Positions 7,364-17,612 of a stretch of DNA of 64,000 nt are shown here, in pieces. The position numbers and the translations under genes were made by a program. Below the pieces are notes generated by a model. That model was not told the origin of the DNA. It was given only the letters and a program-made list of their open reading frames with translations, and did no database searches. Every line of letters starts with the position of its first letter. Position 1 is the first letter of the stretch. Origin of the DNA: an uncultured Prevotellaceae bacterium (GTDB lineage: Bacteria; Bacteroidota; Bacteroidia; Bacteroidales; Bacteroidaceae); contig ONDA01000005.1 of NCBI GenBank assembly GCA_900316475.1, positions 1 through 64,000 on the forward strand, in the 5' to 3' direction.

Positions 7364-9835
7364 TTACTTAGTCAGAACATAGTATATCATAGCCATTGAC
7401 GAGACAATACCAGCAACGCCCGTGCCAATACTTACCCACTGGGCACTCGTCAAATTCTCCTTCTTGGGCTTCGACGGCACGATAATCTCGCTGCCGGGGG
7501 TAATCTCTGAACTACGCTTGGCCAATGCCATTGTGCCATTGGGATACAAGATATAGGCTTTCGACTTTTTGGCACGCTGACCATAGCCGCCGGCCTGCTT
7601 CACATACCATTTGTAGGACTTACCTTCGGTAAATGTCACGGTATTAGCATACATCACCTCACCACTGATTTTCACCGTGCTCTCATATTCCGGTATAATC
7701 AGCGCATCGCCAGCACGCAATACGATGTCGGCATCGCCACCGGGATTCTTCAGGGCTTCCTCAAGATGGATACCGACAGTATAGGTGTCGCTCAGGGCCA
7801 GCTTCGAGATAGATACGGAGTCGGTAGAACTCTGAGACTGACGAGCCGTCTGAAGGGCCATATCACGACGCGAGCGCTCCATATCGTTCATCCGGCGTAC
7901 CAGACGGGCACCCTCGACGTAGGCATCCTTCGTCACACCACCAGCCATCTTCACCAAGTCGCTCAGGCGCTGGTTCTTTTTCTCCAACGTATAACTACCG
8001 CCAAAGGTCACCTCACCGCTGATGCTTACCTGACGGGGAGTGTGGAAACCAGGGCTGCGACGCACCTGTACCACATCGTATGGCTCCAGAAGGAAGCCTG
8101 GCGTGCCGTCGATGACGAAGCCGTCCTTCAGAGCAAAAGTGAAGGTCTGAGCTATCTGGGTCGTGGCTTCCGTTGACTTCGGGTCTTTCAGGCGGCGCGA
8201 GACGTCGACCTTAACTACCGAAGCAGCATCGGTCAGACCGCCAGCCTGCATCACCAGGTCCTCTATCGTCAGGTTCTCTGCCCAAGGATAATCTCCTGGA
8301 GCCAACACCTCGCCGTTAATGGTCACCATACGACTGGCAATCAGTTCGGCTTGGGTGGGAATAAAGAGTTCGTCCTCGTTCTCAAGGGGAATATCTGCCA
8401 CACTACCGTTCAAAATGCCTGCCACGTCAACGCTGATAACCTTAAAAGAACGGTCGGGACGCAAGCGACGCAATACGCCATGAACAGCGAAGGCATCCTC
8501 CGTCAGACCGTCGGCAGCTTCTACCAGCGATCGGACTGTCGTCACACCATCATCACCAATATGATATTGGCCGGGACGGAAAATGGCACCACGGATCTCG
8601 ACAACCGAATCGTAGCGGTTAAGGATACTACCTACCTCGACAGCATCGCCGTCACTCACATGGAAGGTGGACTGTTCAAACTCATCAATATTAAACACAC
8701 CGTAGCGATCGCCACTGAAACGCGTCAAGCGTACACTCTTACGGTAGGCTTCACCAGTCATTCCGCCGGCATAGTCGATAAGGGTCTTCACACTCTCTGA
8801 AGGACGCATCTCGTAGAACATCGGACGCTTCACGTTACCTGTCACACCGACAATGCAGTCGTAGGCTCCCACCTGAATCACATCGCCCTCTTTCAACCGG
8901 ATATTACCGGCAAGACGACCGTGGAGAATGTACTCATAAACGTCGACAACGGTAACGAGACGGCCACTGCGGTACACCTTGATGTTTCGAAGCGTACCAA
9001 TATTATTGATGCCACCGGCCGAATACAGGGCGTGGAACACCGATGCAAAGGCACTCAGATGATAGTTGCCAGGAACCTTGACCTCACCCATCACGCTAAT
9101 CATAATGGTACGTGTCTGACCGACGGTAACCCTAATGTCAGAACTGCTATAGCGGCTTCCCAAACCACTACGCACCTTGTTCTGAGCGGCTGCAACCGTC
9201 AGACCGCTCACCTGGACAGGACCATAGCCGGGAACGGTCACGGTACCTTCAGGAGAGACCGTCAGGCTAAACGATTTCTGTGAAGCACCATAGATATCGA
9301 TAATAAGCTGGTCGCCAGGGCCAAGGACATAGTCCTGAGGCGTAGCGATATTCATATTAGGCTCGAACGACAGTAGGCGGTTGTTGAAAATGTCGCGGCC
9401 GAAAACCTTCATACCTTGTAATTCGCGGTTACGTTCAGATTGCTCTTCTTTCACATCCTGACGAGCCTCTTCATAGCGGGCAACGGCCTCTGATGTCTGA
9501 GTCGACTGACTTCCGCCACGCCCCGACGTCAGTTCCTGCTCGGACTCAGCGTTATTGGAGCGCATACGAGCTTCTACCTTCTCGACAGCAGCATCGGCAG
9601 TTCCCGACAAACCACGATTATTGAGTTCTTTCTCGTACTGGGCACGCACGCGCCGAATCTGGTCGATCTTGACGCCACGCTGTACAAGCTTCGTCACAAT
9701 CTGTGACTGAGAGGTGCCGGCATTTACTTCCTTTCTGATAAAGTCAACAACCTGACTATCACTCATTGACTGGGCCAGAGCGGCGCCTCCCGACAGCAGC
9801 AATGCTGCTGCCAACATCAATAATTTCTTTCTCAT
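7364..9835 (-). CDS. Wza-like polysaccharide export outer-membrane protein with many SLBB domains
   Basis: An 823-residue protein with a clear signal peptide (RKKLLMLAAALLLSGGAALA then Q). It has a coiled or Gln-rich N-terminal part, a Poly_export domain (about 160-240, P-Q-D-Y-V-L-G-P-G-D-Q-L) and at least five SLBB repeats, each with the G-x-V-x-x-P-G-x-Y type turn. A hydrophobic stretch ends the protein (about 795-818). E. coli Wza is less than half this size; the long multi-SLBB form is common in Bacteroidota. Forms the export channel in the outer membrane or periplasm. It lies between the dehydratase and Wzz-like genes with gaps of 10 and 20 bases, which supports one operon. Confidence 0.9.
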   Translation of the reverse strand: MRKKLLMLAAALLLSGGAALAQSMSDSQVVDFIRKEVNAGTSQSQIVTKLVQRGVKIDQIRRVRAQYEKELNNRGLSGTADAAVEKVEARMRSNNAESEQELTSGRGGSQSTQTSEAVARYEEARQDVKEEQSERNRELQGMKVFGRDIFNNRLLSFEPNMNIATPQDYVLGPGDQLIIDIYGASQKSFSLTVSPEGTVTVPGYGPVQVSGLTVAAAQNKVRSGLGSRYSSSDIRVTVGQTRTIMISVMGEVKVPGNYHLSAFASVFHALYSAGGINNIGTLRNIKVYRSGRLVTVVDVYEYILHGRLAGNIRLKEGDVIQVGAYDCIVGVTGNVKRPMFYEMRPSESVKTLIDYAGGMTGEAYRKSVRLTRFSGDRYGVFNIDEFEQSTFHVSDGDAVEVGSILNRYDSVVEIRGAIFRPGQYHIGDDGVTTVRSLVEAADGLTEDAFAVHGVLRRLRPDRSFKVISVDVAGILNGSVADIPLENEDELFIPTQAELIASRMVTINGEVLAPGDYPWAENLTIEDLVMQAGGLTDAASVVKVDVSRRLKDPKSTEATTQIAQTFTFALKDGFVIDGTPGFLLEPYDVVQVRRSPGFHTPRQVSISGEVTFGGSYTLEKKNQRLSDLVKMAGGVTKDAYVEGARLVRRMNDMERSRRDMALQTARQSQSSTDSVSISKLALSDTYTVGIHLEEALKNPGGDADIVLRAGDALIIPEYESTVKISGEVMYANTVTFTEGKSYKWYVKQAGGYGQRAKKSKAYILYPNGTMALAKRSSEITPGSEIIVPSKPKKENLTSAQWVSIGTGVAGIVSSMAMIYYVLTK

Positions 9836-9845
9836 TCGTTATTTT

Positions 9846-11807
9846 TTATTTATCAAGTTCTTCATAGACAGAATTGTTCGACTTGTACTCAGGAACAATC
9901 TCCTTCATCTTCTTCACCGTCGCCATGTTGTCATAATGCGATGCTATATCAAATAATTCTGCCACCTGACGGTTCACTTCGTTATAGTTGAAAGGACGCA
10001 CCTCAGCGATACGAATCTTTTCATGGAATGAGGGCTTCGTGCCTTCTTCAACATTCAACACTTCCTCATAGAGTTTCTCACCAGGACGCAGTCCCGTGTA
10101 TTTGATTTCAACGCCAGAAGCGCCCGACAACTGAATCATACGCTGAGCCAGGTCGGCAATCTTCACAGGTTTACCCATGTCGAAGACAAATATCTCGCCA
10201 CCATTTCCCTTTGTGCCGGCCTCCAGCACCAGCTTGACAGCCTCGGGAATCAGCATAAAATAGCGGACAATCTTGGGATCGGTCACAGTCACCGGCCCAC
10301 CATGACGTATCTGCTCACGAAACAGGGGAATGACGGAGCCGTTAGAACCTAATACATTGCCAAAGCGTGTGGTCACAAACTGAGTTGGTTCCTCAATAAC
10401 ATCCTTACCCTCACGACGTTTCGCAACCTGCTGCCATTTCAGTTCGCTGTCAAGCGACTGGACATAAATCTCACAGATACGCTTCGAACAGCCCATCACG
10501 TTGGTGGGATTCACCGCTTTATCAGTAGAGACCATCACAAACTTCTTCACGCCATATTTCACGCTCAAGTCGGCAATGACCTTGGTACCGTAGACATTAT
10601 TCTGAACGGCTTCCGAGGGATTATCTTCCATCATGGGTACATGCTTATAGGCGGCAGCATGAAAAACATACTCCGGAAGGAATTCACTGAACAACTGCTC
10701 CATTCGGTCGGCCTTGCATATACTGGTCACTACCGTCTCCGCATTCACGTCTGGATAGTCGCGGGCCATCATCAGACGGATATCATGCTCAGGGGTCTCT
10801 GCCTGGTCAATCAGCAGCATCTGAGCGGGCTTACAAGAGGCAATCTGCCGAACCAGTTCTGAACCGATGGAACCGGCGCTGCCGGTAATAAGAACCCGGC
10901 GGCCGGTGAGCGCCTTCCACACCGACTTCATGTCGACACGGATCTGATCGCGAGGCAGCAAGTCCTCAACACTGACCTCACGGAAGCTGTATTCTTCATT
11001 TGTGTCCTCCTCGCTGCTGGGGTTATCAATTTTATGTGCATTTTGCATCACATAAATCTTGACACCGGCTGAGAGCAATATATTTTGCAGGTAGGCATTG
11101 TTACGAAACTTGTCAATCATCAAGCCGGGAACTAAAACAGCCTGAATACGATGCTTGTGAATAATCGCTTCCAAACTGTCGTTGATATTATACACGCGCT
11201 CACCTACAAGGCGTACATGTTTAGACATATCCTCGGGCGAGATGAATCCTTTCACGATAAAGGGTCTGGTCGGAAGCGTACGGATATTCTTTGCCAAACC
11301 GACACCGCCCTCCTTCACACCAAAGATGAGTGTACGCATCGTGTGGGAGTCCATCGTCAGTAAGTCATAAAGCGACTTCACCACTAGACGGGTACACCAC
11401 ATCAACGTTGTACCGATGATGTACATCAGGACAATATAATGGAAATGAAGGTGGTAGAAAACCGAAGTAGGACACGACAGAATATAGAAATGCCAAGCAT
11501 ATGCCACCATCAGCGAAACGACACCAGCCAATCCGATATGCAACAGGTCAACAAACGATGAGAAGCGGATGATACCCGAATAAGTGTGGAACATACGAGC
11601 TCCCACCACAATTGGCAGGACATACATACACAACGTCCTGAACAACTTGACATAATCTACACCTATGTCACTAGCAGAGATGAATATCCAATAAGTAAAC
11701 AAACCGCCAAAAAGGAGCGTCAGCATATCGAGAATCAGAATACACCAATAAGGCAGAGCATCTCGACTGAAATACCATTGCAGCAACTGTAATATAGCTT
11801 TTTTCAT
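9846..11807 (-). CDS. Membrane-bound UDP-sugar 4,6-dehydratase / epimerase (CapD/WbpM type)
   Basis: Converts UDP-GlcNAc-type donors to 4-keto-6-deoxy sugars for surface glycans. From ATG 11807 it has 653 residues: four membrane helices in the first 150, a CoA-binding-like Rossmann region, then a second Rossmann domain with the TGSAGSIGSE nucleotide loop. The catalytic region is STDKAVNPTNVMGCSKR, where Met takes the place of the usual Tyr, as in WbpM and FlaA1. I chose 11807 over the ATG at 11825 because AGAGGG lies just before it. It heads the operon that goes on to wza and wzz. Confidence 0.88.
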   Translation of the reverse strand: MKKAILQLLQWYFSRDALPYWCILILDMLTLLFGGLFTYWIFISASDIGVDYVKLFRTLCMYVLPIVVGARMFHTYSGIIRFSSFVDLLHIGLAGVVSLMVAYAWHFYILSCPTSVFYHLHFHYIVLMYIIGTTLMWCTRLVVKSLYDLLTMDSHTMRTLIFGVKEGGVGLAKNIRTLPTRPFIVKGFISPEDMSKHVRLVGERVYNINDSLEAIIHKHRIQAVLVPGLMIDKFRNNAYLQNILLSAGVKIYVMQNAHKIDNPSSEEDTNEEYSFREVSVEDLLPRDQIRVDMKSVWKALTGRRVLITGSAGSIGSELVRQIASCKPAQMLLIDQAETPEHDIRLMMARDYPDVNAETVVTSICKADRMEQLFSEFLPEYVFHAAAYKHVPMMEDNPSEAVQNNVYGTKVIADLSVKYGVKKFVMVSTDKAVNPTNVMGCSKRICEIYVQSLDSELKWQQVAKRREGKDVIEEPTQFVTTRFGNVLGSNGSVIPLFREQIRHGGPVTVTDPKIVRYFMLIPEAVKLVLEAGTKGNGGEIFVFDMGKPVKIADLAQRMIQLSGASGVEIKYTGLRPGEKLYEEVLNVEEGTKPSFHEKIRIAEVRPFNYNEVNRQVAELFDIASHYDNMATVKKMKEIVPEYKSNNSVYEELDK

Positions 11808-11840
11808 ACTTTTCCCTCTTATCATTCCATAAAAACGCTA

Positions 11841-11875
11841 CAAAATTACTCAAAATACGGATGGAACACGCCAAA
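11841..11875 (-). promoter_or_regulatory. Probable promoter of the exopolysaccharide operon
   Basis: On the reverse strand, TAATTTTG (11841-11848) is a -7 box and TTTG (11872-11875) a -33 candidate, but the gap of 23 bp is longer than the usual 19-21. It lies 34 bases before the dehydratase start. Confidence 0.45.
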
Positions 11876-11932
11876 GGAGCGGTTAAAAAATATTAAATCC
11901 GCCGTTTAGATAATTCAATCTCGCGTTTTCTG

Positions 11933-12475
11933 TCATTTCCGGCAGTTCTCACGCTCTTCCAAAAACTCGCTTACCTGTTCCTGCATACCTCGTGTGACGG
12001 CAATACGTCCACTCCTAGTATACTGGAACACACAACCGAAGGCATCAAGGGCCCGATAAAGGTCGATTATCTGCTCCGTCAGACCGTACATCATCACAAT
12101 GACATAAGTGGGATTTACCTCGATAATGCTGGCACCATAACGACGGACGGTACGTGATATCTCAGCGTTGGACATCACCTTCTCCGTAGACAGCTTATAC
12201 AAGCCCGTCTCACGGATGAACAGCTGGTCGTCAGTGAAGTAATTGGCTTTGATGACGTCTATCTTCTTCTCTATCTGACGGGTGATCTTGACAATCTGGT
12301 CCTCATCGCTCCATGCTGTTATCGTGTACTTATGCACGCCCGGTATGCTGGAGGCTGACACATTCAAGCTCTCGATATTCACTTGCCTACGGGTGAAGAC
12401 AGCCGTTATCTGGTTCAAGATACCGGCAACGTTCTCGGAATAGACAAGCAGGGTAAACAGTTTCTTATCTTCCAT
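11933..12475 (-). CDS. ilvH: Acetolactate synthase small (regulatory) subunit
   Basis: A 180-residue regulatory partner of IlvB that brings valine feedback. The N-terminal ACT domain is clear (TLLVYSENVAGILNQITAVF, then R-R-Q-V-N-I-E-S-L-N-V). The second half has the family's I-V-M-x-Y-G-L-T-E-Q and G-R-I-A-V-T-R-G patterns. It follows ilvB by 41 bases on the same strand and probably shares its promoter. Length is normal (about 160-185). Confidence 0.93.
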   Translation of the reverse strand: MEDKKLFTLLVYSENVAGILNQITAVFTRRQVNIESLNVSASSIPGVHKYTITAWSDEDQIVKITRQIEKKIDVIKANYFTDDQLFIRETGLYKLSTEKVMSNAEISRTVRRYGASIIEVNPTYVIVMMYGLTEQIIDLYRALDAFGCVFQYTRSGRIAVTRGMQEQVSEFLEERENCRK

Positions 12476-12516
12476 AACTATTCTCTTTTGACTTTACGCT
12501 ATTCACTAGCGAAGCG

Positions 12517-14223
12517 TTATATCTCTAACATCATGTCGTTCACATTCATGCCAGGAGGCGTCATCGGCAGCACGTTGTCATCTTCCTTGATGGCACACTC
12601 CAGAATAAAAGGGCCGTCGGTTGTCAGCATACGCTCCACGGCGGCAGCCAGATCCTTGCGGTCGGTGACAGCCTGATAGGGAATGCCATAGCCCTGGGCT
12701 ATCAGTTCATAGCAGGGGTTCATCATCTTGGTAAACGACTTACGTCGCATCCAAAACATATCCTGCCACTGGCGGACATTGCCCAGATAGTGGTTGTTCA
12801 TCAGAATCATCTTCACCGGTGACTTCTGCTCCATAATGGTGCCCAGTTCCTCGATACACATCTGGAAACCGCCGTCGCCCATGAAGCAGCATACCTGACG
12901 TTGCGGGGCGGCAAAGGTAGCACCGATGGCTGCAGGCATGCCGTAGCCCATCGTCCCTAAGCCTCCACTAGTACAGATGCTACGCTTGTGGTGATACTTG
13001 AAGTAACGGGTGGCAAATAACTGGTTCTGACCGACATCCGTCACGAGGATGGCATCATCTTTGACCAGCTCGGCCACAGCATTCACCACCTCACCCATCA
13101 GCAGTGGACCTTCTTTCTGATGGATGGCCGGTTCGATAACTTTCGTGCGCTCCTTCTCGTCCAAAGGCTTGAACGACTCGCGCCACTCCTGGTGGTTATT
13201 TTTGTTGATAAGTGCCGTCAGAGCGGGCAGCGACTCCTTACAGTCGGCCACCACGGCAATGTCGGTCTTCACGTTCTTGTCAATCTCCGACCGGTCAATG
13301 TCAAGGTGGATAATCTTTGCCTGCTTGGCGTAAGTCTTGACGTTGCCGGTCACACGGTCGCTGAAACGCATGCCGATGGCGATGAGCACGTCGCACTCCT
13401 GCTCCTTCAGGTTGACGGCGTAGTTGCCGTGCATACCCAGCATGCCGACGTTCAGCGGATGGTTCGAGGGCAGCGCCGAGAGTCCCAGCATCGTACGACC
13501 AGCAGGAATGTCGGCCTTCTCCAAGAACGCTTTCAACTCTTCCTGCGCATTGCCCAGCTCTACGCCCTGCCCTACCAAAGCCAATGGGCGCTGGGCGTTA
13601 TTGATGAGCTCAGCCGCCAGGTGCACAGCCTCGGTATCGAGTTTAGGATAAGGCACATATGAACGTATAAAGTCCACTTTACGGGGTTCCCAATCAATCT
13701 CCTCCGTCTGTGCGTTCTTCGTGAAGTCGAGCACAACGGGGCCGGGACGACCCGTACGGGCAATGTAGAAAGCACGACTGACGGCCCACGTCACATCCTC
13801 AGCATGGCGTATCTGGTACGACCACTTCGAGATAGGCTGTGACACGCCGACAAGGTCTACTTCTTGAAAAGCGTCGGTACCAAGGGCCGTGATAGGCACC
13901 TGTCCGGCAATGACGACGATAGGCGTCGAATCTATCATGGCGTCGGCAATGCCCGTGAGCGTGTTTGTCACACCAGGACCGCTGGTGACCAATGCTACAC
14001 CCACCTGGCCACTGACGCGGGCATAGCCTTCGGCAGCGTGGGTTGCTCCCTGCTCATGACGTACCAGAATATGGTCAAAACACTTCTTCTCACCTCGTGT
14101 ATAGTCGTACAATGCATCGTAGACGGGCATGATGGTGCCGCCAGGATAGCCAAAAATGGTTTTCACGCCTTCGGCCTGCAGAGCCCTCATCAGGGCTTTT
14201 GCTCCTGTAATTCTATCTCTCAT
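12517..14223 (-). CDS. ilvB: Acetolactate synthase large (catalytic) subunit
   Basis: Thiamine-diphosphate enzyme making acetolactate or acetohydroxybutyrate, the first common step to valine, leucine and isoleucine. 568 residues with the three expected domains: N-terminal pyrimidine-binding part with the catalytic Glu in V-R-H-E-Q-G-A-T-H-A-A-E, the middle FAD domain, and the C-terminal ThDP diphosphate motif G-D-G-G-F-Q-M ending in N-N-H-Y-L-G-N-V. The F-P-G-G style start (F-G-Y-P-G-G-T-I-M-P-V-Y-D) is the biosynthetic type. A strong own promoter lies just upstream, so it need not depend on ilvD. Confidence 0.96.
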   Translation of the reverse strand: MRDRITGAKALMRALQAEGVKTIFGYPGGTIMPVYDALYDYTRGEKKCFDHILVRHEQGATHAAEGYARVSGQVGVALVTSGPGVTNTLTGIADAMIDSTPIVVIAGQVPITALGTDAFQEVDLVGVSQPISKWSYQIRHAEDVTWAVSRAFYIARTGRPGPVVLDFTKNAQTEEIDWEPRKVDFIRSYVPYPKLDTEAVHLAAELINNAQRPLALVGQGVELGNAQEELKAFLEKADIPAGRTMLGLSALPSNHPLNVGMLGMHGNYAVNLKEQECDVLIAIGMRFSDRVTGNVKTYAKQAKIIHLDIDRSEIDKNVKTDIAVVADCKESLPALTALINKNNHQEWRESFKPLDEKERTKVIEPAIHQKEGPLLMGEVVNAVAELVKDDAILVTDVGQNQLFATRYFKYHHKRSICTSGGLGTMGYGMPAAIGATFAAPQRQVCCFMGDGGFQMCIEELGTIMEQKSPVKMILMNNHYLGNVRQWQDMFWMRRKSFTKMMNPCYELIAQGYGIPYQAVTDRKDLAAAVERMLTTDGPFILECAIKEDDNVLPMTPPGMNVNDMMLEI

Positions 14224-14250
14224 AAAAACTAATTAGTCTCAAAAACGCTG

Positions 14251-14282
14251 CAAAGGTACGAATAAGTGTGCGAAAAAACAAA
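14251..14282 (-). promoter_or_regulatory. Promoter of ilvB-ilvH
   Basis: On the reverse strand TTTG (14279-14282), a 20-bp gap and TACCTTTG (14251-14258) match the Bacteroidota consensus exactly. The leader is only about 20-25 bases, too short for a peptide attenuator. Confidence 0.75.
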
Positions 14283-14533
14283 TATTCTAAGAGTTTTTCT
14301 ACCAAGAACATGGTCTCATTACCCATCAGAGAGTTCCTTCACCATTTCATTTTACATTTAAAGTACAGTCTAACATGCCTCCGCGCGAGTATTTGGTAAG
14401 TGAAAGCTGAAAACATCCCACACACATCACACCCGTCACACCTACTCGGGGTGTGACGGGTGTGGGGTCTTTTTCCCGTTAAGCAATCCCTATAGTAAGA
14501 GGGGAAAGGTAAGGACAGCGGGAGGCCGTGTAC
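14283..14533. repeat. Gap between ilvB and ilvD holding repeat family A, copy 1
   Basis: Nothing recognisable lies at 14283-14382. The repeat occupies about 14383-14510: a CGCGCG start, AGTGAAAGCTGAAAACATCCCAC, a perfect 15-bp inverted repeat (14428-14442 with 14450-14464, 7-base loop), then TTTTTCCCGTTAAGCAATCC. Related copies are at 35908-36098 and, reversed, 36181-36275. The hairpin could also end ilvD transcription, though the T-run lies on the forward side. Confidence 0.75.
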
Positions 14534-16387
14534 TTATGGTTCTATAATACGTACACCACCCTTGTCGGCACTGCTGACGCTCTGGGCGTAGGCACGCAAG
14601 GCTTTCGACACCTGACGGTTACGCTTCAGCGGCTGCTGTGGACGGGCTGCCAGTTCCTCGTCGCTCAGCTTAACATTGATGCTGCGCGAGGGAATGTCGA
14701 TGACAATGATGTCGCCGTCCTTAATCTTACCGATGTTACCACCATTGGCGGCCTCTGGCGAGATGTGACCGATAGAGAGGCCACTGGTACCTCCCGAGAA
14801 ACGGCCGTCGGTAATCAGAGCGCACTCCTTACCCATGTGCATCGACTTGATATATGAGGTGGGATAAAGCATCTCCTGCATACCGGGACCACCCTTCGGT
14901 CCCTCATGAGTGATGACGACGCAGTCGCCCTTCTTCACCTGTCCGCCGAGAATACCTTCACAGGCGTCTTCCTGAGAGTCGAAAACGACGGCAGGACCCT
15001 CGAAATGCCATAGGCTTTCGTCAACGCCAGCCGTCTTCACCACACAGCCGTCCTGTGCAATATTGCCGAAGAGTACAGCCATACCGCCATCCTTCATATA
15101 TGCATGTTCGATGTCGCGAATACAACCCTCGGCACGGTCGGTGTCAAGTGTTTCCCACTGGGCATCTTGCGACCCCATTACCGTCGAGAAGCGTCCGCCC
15201 GGTGCACTGCGGTAGATGCGTTCAGCCTCTGGGTCAATAGCTTTATTGCCTGACGATTTGCTATTCACAATCTTTCCGTCTACCGACTCTAAACCTGTTA
15301 TGCTATACTTGACAATGTCCTCGCCCAATGTGGCACCGTTCACGCGTTTGCAGTCCAACTTCAGCAGTCCACCCTTTGCCAGTTCGCCCATAATACCGAG
15401 TATACCGCCAGCACGGTTTTCCTCCTGAATGGAGTATTTCTGCCAGTTGGGAGCCAGCTTGCAGAGGAAAGGCACCTTACGTGATAAGGCATCGATATCC
15501 TGCATACGGAAGTCGACACCAGCCTCCTGAGCCACAGCCAGCAGGTGGAGTACGGTATTGGTGGAGGCACCCATGGCGATGTCGAGCGTCATAGCGTTCA
15601 GGAAGGCATCGCGGGTAGCTATCGAGCGAGGCAGAACGCTATCGTCACCCTCCTCGTAATACTTCAGTGCGTTCTTGACTATCAGCTTGGCAGCATCGCG
15701 GAACAGCTGTATGCGATTGACGTGAGTAGCCAGTATGCTGCCGTTGCCAGGCAGCGAGAGTCCGATAGCCTCGGTCAGCGAGTTCATCGAGTTTGCCGTG
15801 AACATGCCCGAACAGGCGCCGCAGCCTGGGCATGCGCACTGCTCAATCTCAGCCAGTTCTTCGTCAGTCACCGTAGGATCGCCGCCCTTGACCATCGCCG
15901 TTATCAGGTCGGCATTCTCGCCGCGCCACTTTCCGGCCTCCATCGGACCGCCAGAGCAGAACACGCTGGGGATGTTCAATCGCATAGCAGCCATCAGCAT
16001 ACCCGGCGTCACTTTGTCGCAGTTCGAGATGCAAATCATGGCGTCGGCCTTATGAGCGTTTACCATATATTCTACAGAGTCGGCAATGATGTCGCGCGAG
16101 GGTAGCGAATAGAGCATACCGTCGTGACCCATAGCAATGCCGTCGTCGATGGCAATGGTGTTGAACTCGGCAGCATAGCAGCCCATCTTCTCAATCTCTT
16201 CGCGGACAATCTGACCAATCTCATGCAGATGGGTATGCCCCGGGACAAACTGTGTGAAAGAATTGACGATGGCTATAATGGGCTTTCCAAACTGCTCCTG
16301 CTTCATGCCCGTTGCCACCCAGAGGGCGCGGGCGCCGGCCATACGGCGACCTTCAGTGCAAACGGCACTGCGTAACTGATGTTTCAT
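14534..16387 (-). CDS. ilvD: Dihydroxy-acid dehydratase
   Basis: Iron-sulfur enzyme that dehydrates dihydroxy-acids in valine and isoleucine synthesis. 617 residues, the full length of the E. coli-type enzyme. Cluster ligand regions are visible: [10 protein letters not shown] and the [18 protein letters not shown] loop. The end carries [15 protein letters not shown]. It starts 21 bases after the histidine kinase gene with no terminator between, so it may be read from the same message. Confidence 0.96.
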   Translation of the reverse strand: MKHQLRSAVCTEGRRMAGARALWVATGMKQEQFGKPIIAIVNSFTQFVPGHTHLHEIGQIVREEIEKMGCYAAEFNTIAIDDGIAMGHDGMLYSLPSRDIIADSVEYMVNAHKADAMICISNCDKVTPGMLMAAMRLNIPSVFCSGGPMEAGKWRGENADLITAMVKGGDPTVTDEELAEIEQCACPGCGACSGMFTANSMNSLTEAIGLSLPGNGSILATHVNRIQLFRDAAKLIVKNALKYYEEGDDSVLPRSIATRDAFLNAMTLDIAMGASTNTVLHLLAVAQEAGVDFRMQDIDALSRKVPFLCKLAPNWQKYSIQEENRAGGILGIMGELAKGGLLKLDCKRVNGATLGEDIVKYSITGLESVDGKIVNSKSSGNKAIDPEAERIYRSAPGGRFSTVMGSQDAQWETLDTDRAEGCIRDIEHAYMKDGGMAVLFGNIAQDGCVVKTAGVDESLWHFEGPAVVFDSQEDACEGILGGQVKKGDCVVITHEGPKGGPGMQEMLYPTSYIKSMHMGKECALITDGRFSGGTSGLSIGHISPEAANGGNIGKIKDGDIIVIDIPSRSINVKLSDEELAARPQQPLKRNRQVSKALRAYAQSVSSADKGGVRIIEP

Positions 16388-16408
16388 ATTTCCAGAATAA
16401 TTTCAAAT

Positions 16409-17548
16409 TTAATCTTTTTTCAGCGGCACTAAAACACTAAAGGTTGAACCTTCACCCTCAACCGACTCTACCATCACATCGCCACCAATCTTATGTGCGA
16501 AGTCCTGACAAAGCTGAAGACCTAGTCCAGAGCCTTCCTCACCTCCTGTACCATAAGTCGTCTCGCCCTTATGGAATATTGAATCGAGACGGTCGGCAGC
16601 TATGCCAACACCGTGGTCACAGATGCTAATCTTGGCAAAGTCAGCATCGGAAGTGACAGAAATCTCGATAGAAGAATTTTCCGGCGAGAACTTCACAGCA
16701 TTAGACAAAAAATTGCGGACAATGGTTTTCAGCATATCATTGTCGGCACGAACAATGGTAGAAGTGCCTGTATATGAAAGTTTTATCTTCTTGGTAGCAG
16801 CAATCATCTCGAAGATGTCAACCACGCCGGGGATGATGTCATTCAGGTCAAGATCCTGCATAACTACCGTCAGGCGTCCTGTCTGGCTCTTTGTCCATTT
16901 CAGGAGATTGTCAAGCAAGTCATGTACGTCTTCCGATTCCTTGTTAGCCTTATCGACAAGATCGAAAATTTCCTGTCCTACGACTTCTGGAGAAATGGCA
17001 GCGACCACCAAATTGAGCACCATGCGTATTGACGCCATCGGTGAACGCAGGTCATGGGCTATGACAGAATACATCTTATCGCGGTTGTTGATTGTGGCAA
17101 GCAACTCACGGTTCTGCTTCTCAATCAGTCGTTTTGCGGCAACAAGAGCTATCTGATGCATCACGCGGACGACCAGCTCCTCCTTGTTGAACGGCTTTGA
17201 AAGGAAGTCGTTGGCACCTACCTGGAAACCTTTTACCAAGTCGGCGGGGCTATTCAGCGCCGTAAGGAAAATTATGGGAATATCCTTCAGTTCGGGATCT
17301 TTCTTCAGAATGACAGCAGTATCGAAACCACTGATATCGGGCATCATGACATCGAGCAAAATAAGATCTGGCTTCTCGGCCCGAGCCTGTTCGATACACA
17401 TATTACCACAGTTGGCTGTGCATACTTGGAACTTCTCGTTCGAAAGTAAAATTTTTAACAATAGGACGTTGCTGACGACGTCGTCGACAATCAGTATTTT
17501 GTAATCACTGCGATTAATTTGTGATTCTAAAGTATTTGCTGCATCCAT
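16409..17548 (-). CDS. Receiver domain fused to a histidine kinase
   Basis: A 379-residue soluble protein without membrane segments. An N-terminal receiver domain has the acid pair D22-D23, phospho-acceptor D66 in L-L-D-V-M-M-P-D and K118 in L-S-K-P-F. Then a HisKA domain with H165 in I-A-H-D-L-R-S-P-M, and an ATPase domain with N-F-L-S-N-A-V-K-F, D-H-G-V-G-I and G-S-G-L-G-L. The order receiver then kinase, without a sensor domain, means it probably takes its input from another kinase or a partner protein. It lies between carB and ilvD on the same strand; no separate output regulator is nearby. Its target is unknown. Confidence 0.88.
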   Translation of the reverse strand: MDAANTLESQINRSDYKILIVDDVVSNVLLLKILLSNEKFQVCTANCGNMCIEQARAEKPDLILLDVMMPDISGFDTAVILKKDPELKDIPIIFLTALNSPADLVKGFQVGANDFLSKPFNKEELVVRVMHQIALVAAKRLIEKQNRELLATINNRDKMYSVIAHDLRSPMASIRMVLNLVVAAISPEVVGQEIFDLVDKANKESEDVHDLLDNLLKWTKSQTGRLTVVMQDLDLNDIIPGVVDIFEMIAATKKIKLSYTGTSTIVRADNDMLKTIVRNFLSNAVKFSPENSSIEISVTSDADFAKISICDHGVGIAADRLDSIFHKGETTYGTGGEEGSGLGLQLCQDFAHKIGGDVMVESVEGEGSTFSVLVPLKKD

Positions 17549-17580
17549 AAGATTTAGTAGTTGAATTGACTTTCAAAATG

Positions 17581-17612
17581 CAAAAATAGTGCAATAATTT
17601 GGAATCACCAAA
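17581..17612 (-). promoter_or_regulatory. Promoter of the receiver/kinase gene, inside the carB terminator
   Basis: Reverse strand: TTTGG (17608-17612), a 20-bp gap, TATTTTTG (17581-17588). Both boxes are bases of the terminator hairpin arms. Confidence 0.6.

Noticed and set aside
11876-11932. Possible terminator after ilvH (GCGG ... CCGC)
   Set aside because: Only four firm pairs, a bulge and no T-run.
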